DNA of 64,000 nucleotides from Quercus robur (taxonomy: Eukaryota; Streptophyta; Magnoliopsida; Fagales; Fagaceae). Position 1 is the first letter of the stretch; each line of letters starts with the position of its first letter. This document shows positions 10,244 to 21,366 of this stretch, one piece after another. The stretch is from positions 45,422,843 to 45,486,842 of the forward strand of contig NC_065538.1 of the NCBI RefSeq assembly GCF_932294415.1, given 5' to 3'. The notes below the pieces were generated by a model. That model did not search any database. It was not told where the DNA came from and saw only the letters and a list, made by a program, of their open reading frames with translations. The translations under genes and the position numbers were made by a program.

Positions 10244-11419
10244 CAACCTATACATCTTCTCATGCTTATCTGAGACTTTGTATAACTTTGCATGGGTTGT
10301 ATGGATGTCATCTTATTCATCCATCTTCTCAAACTTAGACTCCATTAACTCCTCTTCTTCATCCACGTCATCGACAATCCCCCCAGTAGCATTAACAGTG
10401 GCAATGAAGGCATTCAGGATTCCGTCATCCTTATTGTTGGAATCATCCTCAGGCTCAGTGTCGCTCAAAGTAGCAGCAAGTTCTTTGCTCTTCCTAATGG
10501 TCTTGAGATATGTAGGGCATTCTTGTTTCATATGACCGAAGCGTTGACACTCAAAGCACTTTGGTCTTGAAGGAACAGTATACTGACCACCATCTCTAGC
10601 ATCCTTCTTCCCTTTATCTTGGCTCTTGAACTGTGAGGAGCTAGATTGCCTACGGTCTTTGTCGAAGCCTTTTCCATTGACATTCTTCATGAACTTCTTG
10701 AATTGCCCTATAATGTAGGACTTCATCTTAGAATCTTCATCATTTGAAGACTCCTCAGTATCACTGTTCTTGGCCTTCAATGCCATGCTCTTGCTCTTAC
10801 TTGATTTAGCAATTCTTGTTAACACTAGCTCGTAGGTTTGCAGATTGCCAATCAGCTCTGTCAAAGGAATCTTGTCAATATCCTTTGATTCCTCTATAGT
10901 AGTGATCTTGGTATGAAATCTCTCGGGTGGAGATCTGAGCACCTTTCTCACAATCTTGGGTTCAGGAATGGTTTCTCCAAGATTGAAAGTTGAGTTCACT
11001 ATATCCTTGAGCTTGGCATAGAACTCATCAAATGACCCATCCTTCTCCATTTTAATCTTTTCGAAGCAAGTAGTAAGCCTTTGAAGCTTCGAGTCCTTGA
11101 CAGCCTTTGTTCCCTTATAGGTTGTCTAGAGAATGGTCCATGCTTCCTTCGCAGTTTCAATGGAGGATATCTTCCTGAACTTCTCATTAGTGATCGCACT
11201 GAAAAAGGCATTCGATGTCTTGCTGTTGAAGTTTGCCGCCTTGATGTTGGCATTATCTCAATCGGCCGACGTTTCCTTCGGCTTGGTCCAGCCTATCTCA
11301 ACAACTTGCCAGACTTTTTCATCTAAAAACTGCAAGAAAACTCTCATGTGTACTTTCCAGTATGCATAGTTAGTGCCATCAAATAAATGAGGTATAATTA
11401 AAGACTGTCCTCTATCCAT
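10244..11419 (-). pseudogene. Copia C1 gag, 5' part
   Basis: The minus-strand gag starts at ATG 11419 (MDRGQSLIIPHLFDGTNYAY) and is homologous throughout to the C2 gag. It shows the FDGTNYAYWKV N terminus, the UBN2-type capsid region and a CCHC knuckle (CFECQRFGHMKQEC) at about 10515-10560. Nonsense codons interrupt it at about 11257, 11128 and 10311. It is cut at 10243 by element C2 and continues at 1746-1258. The number of breaks makes C1 clearly older than C2. Confidence 0.82.
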
Positions 11420-11477
11420 GACAAACAGGGGTCAATGGATCACACAGTAAAGATTAACCCTAATCAGAGTGTGCCTG

Positions 11478-11490
11478 CTCTAATACCACT
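11478..11490 (-). other. Primer binding site of Copia C1
   Basis: The minus strand reads GTGGTATTAGAGC next to the LTR end. This is the tRNA-Met PBS with one change (C to T) from the C2 version. Confidence 0.75.
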
Positions 11491-12488
11491 TGATAGGCCA
11501 AAAACGAATTGACCTCTTATGATGAATTAATTGATTAATTAGCCAAGTTTATTAATTAATCAAATTAACATGCAAATGCGTGGTAGCACAAACAAATCAC
11601 AATTAAACTAAGTGCAACGGAAAATAAATTGACACGGTGATTTGTTTACGAATGGGGAAAACCTACGCGGTAAAAACCCCATCAGGTGATTTTAAGGTCA
11701 CCACTCCCGAAAATCCACTATTATCACAACAAACGGTTACAAGTAAAGGAATCCTAGTACCTTATACCAACCTACAGTTGAACCCTTACCCCAATACCCA
11801 ATTGGACTTGTTCTGTAGTGACAATCTCTCCTTATAATGCACAGCTTCTAGTACGTGACAAATCAATTGCGCGGATCCCAGTTAGTGACTTCAATCACTA
11901 ACTAAAGAAGGTTGTTGGTTGCAAAGTTCTTCAGTTCATCATACGATGAAGATCAAGAAGATGCTTGGTCACAAAACCCAACGGTGCACAAACATAGCAA
12001 CTTCTACACAAGAAAGATGAACTAGGGTAAATTCTGTCTCCGGTCACAATTTACTTAAACAAACTTTGCTCAACACTTGTGCAACTTTGACTTCGCTTAA
12101 AATAATCATTTTATATGTCTAGAGTTGTGAGAAAAGAAAGCCCAAACATACAATCACAGATTGGAGTCAAAACAGAATTGAAATTCTATTTTTCATGAAC
12201 CTCGACAGATGGCTATCTGTCGAGCTGCTATCGAGCCATAAGGCTGGAACAACTCTTCAAGCTCAATAGATGCTAGCTGTTGAGCTTTAATGACAGGCAC
12301 TTTCTCAGCTTGAATCTTGGACAGACTTGCATGGTTTTAACACTTGATCTTGAAACAAGGTTTCTTGAAGTATTAAACACATCCTTGATCTACCCAATTA
12401 CAAGTAAAGTGTGTTTTGTCGAAGGATTAGCCAATTACATAACATAGTGACATATGTTTCTAACAAGTGAATCACATATGTCCTAACA
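11491..12488 (-). repeat. 5' LTR of Copia C1 (outer end approximate)
   Basis: The inner end is fixed by the adjoining PBS: the plus strand starts TGATAGGCC. The outer end is placed at TCCTAACA (12488) because the minus strand then starts TGTTAGGACATATG, a usual Copia LTR start. The partner LTR is beyond the left window edge, so length (about 1.0 kb) and TSD cannot be verified. The LTR contains a strong hairpin at 12201-12224. Confidence 0.6.
12201..12224. repeat. Perfect hairpin in the C1 LTR
   Basis: Ten-base arms CTCGACAGAT and ATCTGTCGAG flank a GGCT loop. A degenerate second copy of the motif (CTCAATAGATG...CTGTTGAG) follows at about 12259-12282. It may be a regulatory inverted repeat in U3. 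The role is unknown. Confidence 0.75.
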
Positions 12489-12858
12489 ATCAATTACACC
12501 ATAATTCATTCACACACAAAAACACGCAAAATAACTTTAATCCAAACTACATACTTTCTTTTCTTAAGTTTATTTTTTCACATTTTAATCTAGAAGCTTT
12601 TGCATTCCTGTCAACTTAGTTCTCCCATCCATTGACATCTATGAAACTGCAACTCTCCACATACATTATGTGTTTAGACTACATAATAAGAGAATTTGAA
12701 GTTGAGACTACAAAGGACTTGGATCAAAACAGGATCACCCACTAGTACACATCAATACATCACTGCTCCATAATTAACTTAAGAAAGTAAACACAAGTAA
12801 CAAAATCAAGATGTCAATCCTCCATAATTTATTTGCCCCAAAAGAAAAAAAAAAAAGA
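12489..12858. other. Intergenic, nothing recognised
   Basis: AT-rich sequence between the C1 LTR and the TIR element, with no gene, repeat or RNA feature that I can support. Confidence 0.4.
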
Positions 12859-13095
12859 GGCTAAAATCCAAATTACACCCTTCAAGTTTAAGTTTAGGTG
12901 AAATATAAGTCCTTGAACTTTAACATTCCTGTCAATTTACTTAGCTCGCCGCGATATGACACTGTTTTACTGGACTTGATGGCTATTTTATAGTCTGCGG
13001 TGGACAGAAGGACCAACTTATGACTAAAAATATAATTTAGAAACGAAATTGACAATTCACTCAATATTTAAAGGGTTGTAATTTGGATTTTGGCC
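12859..13095. mobile_element. Short TIR element (MITE)
   Basis: This 237-bp element has about 26-bp terminal inverted repeats: GGCTAAAATCCAAATTACAC at the left, and its complement with two or three mismatches at the right (GTAATTTGGATTTTGGCC). There is no coding capacity. The flanks are A-rich homopolymer, so the target duplication cannot be read. This end sequence is a common dispersed non-autonomous repeat in dicots. The superfamily is not assigned. Confidence 0.7.
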
Positions 13096-13373
13096 AAAAA
13101 AAACAAAAGTAAAATTACCATATCACTCTCACCTATAATCTAATATAAACAGATAAAAAATAAGAAAAATGGAAGATGAAGCGTATTATTTAAAAAAAAA
13201 AAAAAAAAAAACAACAACAACAACAACAACAATTCATAAGCCTATTTTTCTGCCCTGATTGGCAACTAGCGTACCAGAAGTCAATTCATAATACAAAACA
13301 AACTGATGGGTGCATAAAGCACGTGGTCTAGCCCACATATGGGCTTGTATTATTATTCCGTGGCTAGCATGTA
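13096..13373. other. Intergenic with A tract and (AAC)n
   Basis: It holds a run of about 20 A at 13191-13210, then about six AAC units to 13230. Nothing else is recognised. Confidence 0.5.
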
Positions 13374-13382
13374 GTATTATAG
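13374..13382. repeat. Left 9-bp TSD of the Mutator-like element
   Basis: GTATTATAG, identical to 18557-18565. Confidence 0.85.
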
Positions 13383-13462
13383 GGGTAATTCTACCGTACC
13401 CCCCCTCAAAAAAAGGGGTACGATACCAACTAGTAGGTAACTTGCTATTCTAGGTTACCTTT

Positions 13463-14265
13463 TTCTCATATTTGACGGTTCTATCCTTACATTGTTCAAT
13501 GGTTCCTTTACTTTTTTCTCATATTTAACAATTTCATCCTCATATTGTGTAGTTCCAACATTACATATTACAGTTCTTTTGCTACATTCAGTGATTCTTT
13601 ATTTTTTTCTCACATTTGACGGTTTTATCCTCACATTGCGTAGTTCCAACATCACATGTTACCATTCTTTTGCCACATTCGGTGGTTTTTTATTTTTTTC
13701 TCACATTTGACGGTTCCATCCTCGCATTTTACAGTTCCAACATCACATGTGACAGTTCTTTTGACACATTCGGTGGTTCTCTTATTTTTTTTTTCTCACA
13801 TTTGATGGTTCCATCCTTACATTGTGCAGTTCCAACATCACATGTGACAGTTCTTTTGTCACATTTTGTAGTTTCCTTATTTTTTTCTCATATTTGATTG
13901 TTTCATCCTCATATTGTACAATTTCAACATCATAGTTGACAATACTTTTGTCACATTTGATGGTTTTTCTTTTCTCACATCTGATGGTTTCATTTTTACA
14001 TTGTGCAGTTCCATTGTCACATTTGGCAGTACCAACATCACATTTGACAATACTTTTGTCACATTTAGTGGTTCCTTTATTTTTTTCTCACATTTGATGA
14101 TTTCATTGTCACATTAGGCAATACCAACATCTTATCTGACTATACTTTTGTCACATTCAGTGGTACCCTATTTTTTTTTTCTTACATTTGACAGTTCCAT
14201 TATTACAATAGGTAGTACTAACATCACTTCTGACTGTACTTTTGTCACATTCGGTATTACCCTCT

Positions 14266-14296
<31 letters not shown>

Positions 14297-14370
14297 CACA
14301 TTTGACGATTCCATTGTTACATGGGCAGCACCAATATCACATTTGACTGTAATTTTACATTTGGGTCCAC
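13463..14370. repeat. Subterminal tandem array, period about 90-96 bp
   Basis: Around nine imperfect units repeat a TTCTCACATTTGACGGTTCC start, a CATCCTCACATTGTGCAGTTCC middle, and an ACATCACATGTGACAG then TTGTCACATTCGGTGG end. Units differ by small indels and T-tract length. A T run of about 29 bases lies at 14269-14297. The array adjoins only the left terminus of the Mutator-like element. It has short open frames, but they are a by-product of repetition. Confidence 0.8.
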
Positions 14371-15908
14371 CACTGAAGTCACTTTTTTACTTACTAATTA
14401 ACGCTCATCACAATAGCAATTTTTTTAAAAAAATTGTAGCTCTTATATATGAAACTATGATGGCCTTGAGAAATGGCGACCTTGGTCAAACTTTGATTAT
14501 TTTAAAATTTTTTTATCAAAATAATTGTCCTTCATAATTTACCATTTCAACAATAATGATAAGTTTTAGACCCTTGGGTCACAAGAGATAGCAAGGTTGA
14601 AATGCCATTGCTTTGAATGGTGTCACATAAAGCACCACAACAAATTTAATTTTCCAATTCTTCACAAATGTAACTATCAACTACATTGCATGTATGCACA
14701 CAACACATACGTTTGCGATCATGAATGATAAAAATTCAATCTCCCTTTTGCAAAAAAGAAAATTCACTAAATTGCAGCATTTTCCAGAAAATTTAGTCAT
14801 CAATTTATACAAATCACTGTCATTTAAGTGATCGAAAATAATCATGTAGTGGAATTTTTCTAGCATTTTCTATAATTTTGGAACATTGTTCATTTTCTTT
14901 TGAAAGCGCTAGATTTGATGCCAACTTGTATCGCAAACATTCCGACCAATTCTCCTACAAAAAGTAAACACTGTTGATAAAGAAGCAATTTAAGCATATT
15001 ATGTGAAAATTGTAAAATTTACTTCCACTAAAAATATATTCTTGAAATATGAAAATAGTTAAAACTTAAAAAGTTTAAAGATTCACACAATAGTTATCCA
15101 TAAGTGCAAATACTAATTTAGTACGTACCCATTATTTTGTATAGGATTTGAGGTGGGTGATTTCAATGGAAATTTGGTAATACCATCAGTATAGTTGCCT
15201 TTCTCCAAATAACTCAATAAATGAAAGATTGAACTAATGTTTAAATTGACATTGAACATAAGAAGTACCACATACAGGTCCAACTCAAAGATTCATGCCT
15301 TTTGACGGCAAGTTTTTTTCCAACTAATTTGTTAATTTATTTTTTTGATAAGTAATTTTATTTAAAAGTTCAACTAATTTATTATGTAGTTTCTTTTATA
15401 GGTAAGTTCTACACACGCCTCTAAAGGGCACCAAGTCAAGCACATCCGTGCTACACCATATTTCCAAAGGTCAAAGGTTTAGCATATTGTAACTAAAAGG
15501 CTACTATAATGGTTTATAAAAAAAAAATTTGTGATCCACAGTGGCGTTTCGCCAGAAAAGTTAAAAATAAGTTTTTGCTCTCCAAATTAGTGCTTAATCA
15601 TTGTCCTTCCTAAAGATCAAATATTTACAATATTTTAATAGTTGTAAGTCAGAACTATAACAGCCTAAATCTAAGAGTTAGCCATTAAGTTCAAAGCAAT
15701 TTTTAACACTTTGCATAATGAAAGTACCATTGAGAACTTCAGGAAATGAAGAAACGCATCAAATTTTGGAGGTACAATCATATTAATCAAGTCAATCAGG
15801 TTTAAGACAAAAATTTCATGTATCAAGCATTTTCATGTTAATAAATAATAAAAAAAAGAAAAGTAACAAAAACAAATGAAGACACAATTTGATGTATCTT
15901 ATTTATAC
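14371..15908. other. Interior of the Mutator-like element, no gene recognised
   Basis: AT-rich sequence between the tandem array and the captured WD40 exons. I looked for downstream WD40 exons on the minus strand and saw none that I could support. Confidence 0.4.
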
Positions 15909-16280
15909 CTTTAAACTTGTGAACCAGATCAATACCGTCAACAACCCGAATTCGTGAATCTGCAGATGTGATGAGAACTTCTGATGAACTACCTGGAGCA
16001 AACTGTTTACATAAATTGATCAGCAACTAAAAAGTATCAACCAAACTTGTCTCTCAAAGGAAGCATACAACCCATCTTTACAAGTGAAAATCAGCTGAAC
16101 AAGGAGAGTATAAAATAGAAGGAAATCGGCAAGGTAATTGTAGTTGAATTTATAATAATCTCATAAAAAGTACAAGATGATAGAGCCACCAAATTACCTG
16201 GAAACCAGAGATTTTCTTGTGATGAGATTTCTTCTTCTTGTTCTACAGTTTGATTTGGCTTTTTTGTTGCAACTTATTCT
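15909..16280 (-). pseudogene. Captured WD40-repeat gene fragment, two exons and their intron
   Basis: Two exons of a plant WD40 protein of the WDR44-like type lie on the minus strand. Exon a (16198-16280) follows a TTTCAG acceptor and ends ...HKKISGFQ at a GTAATT donor. Exon b (15909-16002) follows an AAACAG acceptor, reads FAPGSSSEVLITSADSRIRV and VDGIDLVHKFK, and ends at a GTATAA donor. The 195-bp intron between them is retained, so the capture was at DNA level and not through mRNA. Exon a has an in-frame TAG at 16243-16245, so the fragment is not a working gene. The WD40 call is from recognised family sequence. The flanking exons are absent. Confidence 0.72.
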
Positions 16281-16535
16281 CTGAAAGTATGAATAGATAA
16301 AGAATTTATTAATAGTTAGTGCATAAAAAACTTGACTAAACCAACCATGCACGCACAGAGAGCTCTCTAAACTAGTACCAGATGTATTGTATAAACGGCA
16401 ACTCCCCTTGTATGAACCAACTAGTGCACCCTTCTAAAGCCAACAAATTTCTTGAGCCAATTGAAGAATTTTATTTTATATAACTTGAACTTTTGTCTTT
16501 GATATCAACAGAATTCATGATACCAATTTACTGTA
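16281..16535. other. Interior of Mutator-like element between captured exons and MITE
   Basis: No feature is recognised here. Confidence 0.35.
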
Positions 16536-16863
16536 CGCTCCGTTTGTTTCGATGGAAAACCTTGTGTAAAGATAGTTTTCCATGTTTTTCAGTGTTTGGT
16601 AGTATAAAAAAAAGATGAGTCAAAGGAAAACTATTTTTAGTCAACATAAAAAGTATGACTTATTTTTAGACATTGTTTTCCATTAAATTTTTTTGGAAAA
16701 CAACTTTATCTCACAGCAAGCTAAATAAGGGAAGTTATGAGATTGGTTTTCAACTCATTTAAAGTTGCTACCAAACATTGGAAAATGAGATAGTTTTATA
16801 GAAAATGATTTTTGAAAAATGACTCATTTTCTAGAAAATATCATTGCTGAAACAAACAAAGCG
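16536..16863. mobile_element. hAT-like MITE inside the Mutator-like element
   Basis: The left end CGCTCCGTTTGTTTC and right end GAAACAAACAAAGCG form about 15-bp inverted repeats. The interior repeats AAAA/TTTTCC-type blocks. This is the usual look of short non-autonomous hAT elements of dicots. I could not confirm an 8-bp target duplication. Confidence 0.6.
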
Positions 16864-18510
16864 GTAGAAGTCACCTGACTGTATTGGCAAACAGAGCAAC
16901 TATTACTGCCATTTAATGAGAGGCAAATCTCATGGACATAAACCTCAAGAGTACTTTTGCATTCTGCATAACTGTCCTCATATTTTGAAGTCCTAGATGA
17001 AAATTAAAATAAAAACATTGTTGTACCCATCAATATCATATTTATTGCAAAAATGAAAACTATTTAAGCTCTCTGCTTTTATGAATTACTACATCATTTT
17101 TTATTTTATTTTTGCTAAATTACTATGTCTGTTAGGACAGCTTGTTTCTATTTTTTTTTTTTTTTTTTTTTTTTATTTTTTTTTATGGAAGAAAGATGTT
17201 GTAAGTCTCTAGAATTATTAATGCTTTCATACAAAGGTTCCATAAGTTCTTATTTTGACTGTTTATTATCATTTTCAAAGATTTACATATGGAAACTATG
17301 ATGATGATGATGATGATAATAGTCATCATAATAGTTTCCACATGTAGACATTTGGACCAATCGAGGCTATTTATCTAAAAACACTAAGAACACGAGCAAA
17401 TCATTAACATAGAATACTAGGCATGGTTTTCTTTCTTTTCTAGAAGAATTAAGACTCTATCCTTAGGCTCAAACGCAAAGCTCGGCCAAGCATGGCAAAG
17501 CATAGCTATTGCCATGACAAGAAGCTGACCGAATCCAAACACATCAAAAACATTACAATGGCCTATTAAATAACTAAGGAAGGGAAACATTATGCCCAGA
17601 GGAAAAAAAATATAAAATAAATAAACAAAAGCCCTTTTTGGCATTTTTACAAACATGTATATGCATAAGCACTCTTATAAAAAAAATAAAAAAATACCCA
17701 AACTTTAAATGCAAAAAATTCCTCCATCTTGAATCATATTTACTAACTCAATCACAATTCAACATTATCTTCTTACATCATAAAATCCAAGAAAATCAAA
17801 AGAAGAAAGAGAGGAAAAGAACCTTATGGCATGTACATGTCAAATATCAATTACATGGCATAAATTTCTATTACTAATTGAATTGAAAAAACCAAAGAAT
17901 TTTTTTTTCCCAAATAGATACATGACCTACAAAGAATTAAAGAACCCATATTTTGCAAATCTAGAGGTAGGGATCTAGACTAAGAAATACCAACATGAGG
18001 ATAGTTAGAGTAAAAAATTTCTTCTGCTGGATATGAATTTGTTTTCTTGAAGAAGGATTTTTTTGGCATGAAAATCGCTACTTGATCTCAGGTCCTATGA
18101 TTTCTCCCCACTCAACAAGGTAAAACGACAGAATCGTATTGTAGAGAAAAATTACTTGCAATAACCTATCTCTATCTTCAAGCTACTTTTGCTTTGCAGA
18201 TCAAAAAACTTCATAAAATTTTGTAGCTTTTTCTACCATACCTAGAATGATAGAAAAATAGGAATATAATGTGACCATGAATATAAGGAGATGGAGTGAA
18301 TGCAGGAGCAAAGTATGAGAAAGGAAGAAAAAAGAGTCGGAGAACTAGAGGAAGAAGAAGAGAACGCAAGAGAAAAGGCTGAGATAGGAACCATTTGAAT
18401 TTTTTTTAGTTTATTTAGACTGACCTACTTTACCAATTACCGGTTTCCATTAAAATTAAATGAATAGTCAGGATTGAAACAATAATAAATTAATGGTTAG
18501 GATTGGGGAG
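16864..18510. other. Right interior of the Mutator-like element, no gene recognised
   Basis: It holds a T run at 17152-17173, an (ATG)n stretch at 17298-17316 and purine-rich sequence at 18290-18390. A 79-codon minus-strand frame at 17417-17656 has a hydrophobic N-terminal half but no recognised homology. I do not call it a gene. Confidence 0.4.
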
Positions 18511-18556
18511 GGTACCATACCTCCCAAAACAAATAAGGGGTACTATAGAATGACCC

Positions 18557-18565
18557 GTATTATAG
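18557..18565. repeat. Right 9-bp TSD of the Mutator-like element
   Basis: GTATTATAG, identical to 13374-13382. Confidence 0.85.
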
Positions 18566-18593
18566 ACTTCAAATTCAAGTGAATTAGAATTTG

Positions 18594-19006
18594 TGTGCTA
18601 GGAGTGTAAGTCGGTTGGGTAACATATAAAGATAATATATATTAAGTTTTTAAGTGTGCTGCATATTGAAGAGTAGAGAAAAAGGATTGCCGTACAAAGA
18701 GCAAAGGTGATAGTAGCAACAAGGATTGCTGCACAGGGAAAAAAGAGAGAGTAAAGTGTTGCTGCCTTTGAGAAAGATAATTAGTATGTGTGAGAGCAAA
18801 GAAAACAAGAGCGATTTTTCTTTAGCCATGAGACATACACAAAAGTTATTGTAATTGATTTGATAATAGTGAAATTATTCAAAGTTTGTCCCGTGATTTT
18901 TCCCTTCAAGAAAAATGGGTTTTCCACGTAAATATTTGTATTTTTGTGTATGATTGTTATTTTGGATTGCTAATATTATTGATAACATTATTTGGGACCT
19001 AACACA
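18594..19006 (+). mobile_element. Copia-type LTR remnant
   Basis: The segment starts TGTGCTAGGAG and ends ACCTAACA. Its 3' part carries the sequence style of many plant Copia LTRs: TGTCCCGTGATTTTTCCC, then GGGTTTTCCACGTAAATA, then an AT-rich tail with TTGTTATTTTGG. No partner LTR, PBS or clear TSD was found, so it may be a solo LTR or a fragment. The boundaries are approximate. Confidence 0.45.
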
Positions 19007-19098
19007 AACCTCCTTTTTCCAACAACCTATTCACAATACAAATAACCACGTTGTAACACATACATTCAATTCAAGCTAACCCCAAATTCCACCCGCCC

Positions 19099-19129
<31 letters not shown>

Positions 19130-19343
19130 AAACTATACTAAATAGAGCATTTTACAAAAAAACAAGAACATGTTAATTTTAAGTGAAATAAAATCATACA
19201 TACCGAGAGGGAAAAGAACACCAAAGCTGCCGATACCACATGTGTGACAATTGTGCATAGTATTTGCCATGTAGACACATTTCTTCGTTACTGAGTTAAC
19301 CGTAGGGACCAAATTAAGTATAAGTTGAAAATAATAGAGACCT
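19007..19343. other. Intergenic with long C tract
   Basis: A run of about 24 C followed by about 13 A lies at 19096-19132. The rest is unremarkable. Confidence 0.5.
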
Positions 19344-20468
19344 AATTTTTTTTTAATGAGAAATAAAGAAATTTTATTAAGAAGAGGAAAGATACAAAGC
19401 ATGTTGAAACACAAAGTATTCAATACACAATGGGGTTTCCTCTAACCAAGTAACAAAAGTATCAATCCCTTTGGCGTGATGTGCCAAAGTGTGTGCTGTT
19501 ATGTTTCCATGTCACCTAACATGCAGTATTTGAGTTCTTCAAAAATCTTGCAAGCTGTGATGGGTGCCCCTAATGATGTACTCAACAGTAGCTAGTGCTA
19601 TGGATGTATCAGTGAGAGCACCTGAGATAGTTGATGAGTCGGTCTCGATAATAACATCTTGTAGTCCAATATCTCTGGCAAAGTAAACTGCTTCTTCCAT
19701 GGCTTTGGCTTTATCTTCAAGTGGTCCCAGTGGTAGTGGTATGCGCTTGCCCAAAGTTGCCAGCACCAAACCTTCATGGTCACACACCATGACACCAATT
19801 CCCACGGCCTTGGTTTTTGAGAAGACAACCACATCCACATTGATTTTACACCATGGGTAATCTGGCGGGGTCCACCGTATGTCTGCATGTTCCTTATGAT
19901 GAGGCTTTTGGAGGTGGACAAGCTAGTAGTCCTCAAGTATGACTTCAGCCTTATGGATTATCTCTCTGCTGGATTGGCGTGGGGCTCCATGCCTTGTTTC
20001 ATTTCTATTGTACCACATGCACCAAGCAATTGTGGCAATGAGCTCAAGCAGTTCTTTCCCCATGTGCTATATAAAAATGAGGTGCCAGATAAGGTCTACA
20101 AACTCCCTGTAGCGTATGCCTCTAATATCTAGTGGTAGTCCAGATGCTTCCCAAATCTCGCGAGCTGCTGTGTAGTCATAGAAGAGGTGTCCACCGGTCT
20201 CTTCACCCGAGCCGCAGGCTTCACATGAGGCTTCATCCAGGACCCCATGATGGCAGAGGTTTGTTTTAGTGGGCAATATGTTGCGGCTAGCTCTCCAGGT
20301 AAATGTTTATATTTTGTTTGGAATGCCAAGACCCCAGATGGTGCTCCAGAAGTGAGTGTGGTCAGGCTCATTTGATGTTGTACATGAGTTTGCATGGGAA
20401 GATAGGGATAAGGCCACCTTGTACACACTGTTGACAGTGAACAAACCTCTTGGAGTGTAGGCCTAGAT
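19344..20468 (-). mobile_element. 5'-truncated LINE (L1-type) remnant
   Basis: This is the 3' part of a non-LTR retrotransposon on the minus strand. In element order it has a zf-RVT zinc-binding domain around 20060-20310 (WRASRNILPTKTNLC, then CEACGSGEETGGHLFYD, with the second Cys of the pair lost), then an RNase H domain at 19840-19539. RNase H acidic positions are visible in KINVDV, KAMEEA and IETDSS. The tail is AATAAAATTTCTTTATTTCT followed by a poly(A) (poly-T on the plus strand at 19348). Frameshifts and stops separate the domains. RT and endonuclease are missing. The 5' end abuts the CACTA fragment. Confidence 0.75.
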
Positions 20469-21125
20469 TTATTACAAAAAACTGGGCCTATAGTGGCATT
20501 TGTTTTAGTGACGTTTGTCAAAAACGCCACTATAGATCCTGGTCTTACAACACCCAATAGTGGCGTTTGTATTGGTTTTAAAACATTGCTATAGGTCTTT
20601 AAAAAAAAAGGTTAACGAAAAAAAAAAATATTGAAAAAGGACCTAAAGTGGCGTTTGACAAACACCACTATAGGCCCTTGTAAGAGTAGGACCTATAGTG
20701 GCGTTTGACAACCGCCACTATAGGCACTTTTAATTTTTTTCTTAATAAGTGCTAGATGAGGAAAAAGACCTACAGTGGCATTTGACAAACACCACTATAA
20801 GCCCTTGTAAGAGTAGGACCTATAGTGGCGTTTGACAACCACCACTATAGACACTTTTTATTTATTTATTTATTTATTTTTTTCTATTGGTTTTTTTTTT
20901 TTTTTTTTTTTTGATAAGGGCTACAGGAGAAAAAAGACCTATAGTGGCATTTGACAATGCCACTATTTGGCTTTAGTAAGAGTAGGACCTATAGTGGCGT
21001 TAGACAAACGCCAATATAGGCACTTTTTATTTCAATTTTATTTTTATTTTATTTTTCAATTTTTTTTTATTTAATAAGGGCTAGAGGAGAAATAAGACCT
21101 ATAGTAGCGTTTAATAAACACCACT
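20469..21125. mobile_element. CACTA (En/Spm) terminus with palindromic subterminal array
   Basis: The left end (ATTACAAAAAACTGGGCC) resembles a decayed CACTACAAAAAA terminus. Behind it about nine units of CCTATAGTGGCGTTTG pair with an inverted partner (AAACGCCACTATAGG), each forming a hairpin of roughly 30 bases, spaced by AT-rich sequence. Such inverted subterminal repeats bind the transposase in plant CACTA elements. No transposase and no second terminus is visible, so this is a truncated end. Confidence 0.72.
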
Positions 21126-21238
21126 ATTTCGACTACAATTATTAATATTATTTACAATGCATAAAAAAAAAAAAAAAAATCCTATGAAACATAAATTTTT
21201 GAAGAAAAAAAAGTCATTATAAATTAACAAATTCAACT
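21126..21238. other. AT-rich spacer
   Basis: An A run lies at 21164-21179. Nothing is recognised. Confidence 0.4.
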
Positions 21239-21361
21239 TAGGGGAGGCAAAATCAACCTACATCCATTTGCTCACCCAATTAATTGGATTAAATGGATAT
21301 TAACCCAATTAAACCTAATTAACATTAATGTTTATCGGGTTTTAACTAGGTACCCAATTAT

Positions 21362-21366
21362 ACCTA
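21362..21366. repeat. Left TSD ACCTA of the solo LTR
   Basis: Identical to 23279-23283. Confidence 0.7.

Larger units (their letters stand above)
13383..18556. mobile_element. Mutator-like element with 9-bp TSD carrying WD40 exons (Pack-MULE candidate)
   Basis: This 5174-bp element is flanked by an exact 9-bp duplication, GTATTATAG, at 13374-13382 and 18557-18565. The ends are inverted: GGGTAATTCTACCGTACCCC at the left and the complement of GGGTCATTCTATAGTACCCC at the right. The inverted similarity extends about 45 bp inward through a G/C-rich block (GGTACGATACC against GGTATGGTACC). Nine-base duplications and ends of this kind are typical of Mutator-like elements. No transposase is visible. 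Inside lie a subterminal tandem array (13463-14370), two exons of a host WD40 gene (15909-16280) and a hAT-like MITE (16536-16863). Non-autonomous. Confidence 0.8.

Noticed and set aside
13492..14117. Overlapping plus-strand frames of 60-130 codons with repeated peptides
   Set aside because: They are produced by the 90-96-bp tandem array. Each has different breaks and no start context.
17417..17656. 79-codon minus-strand frame with hydrophobic segments
   Set aside because: It is inside the Mutator-like element with no homology I can name and no neighbouring gene structure.
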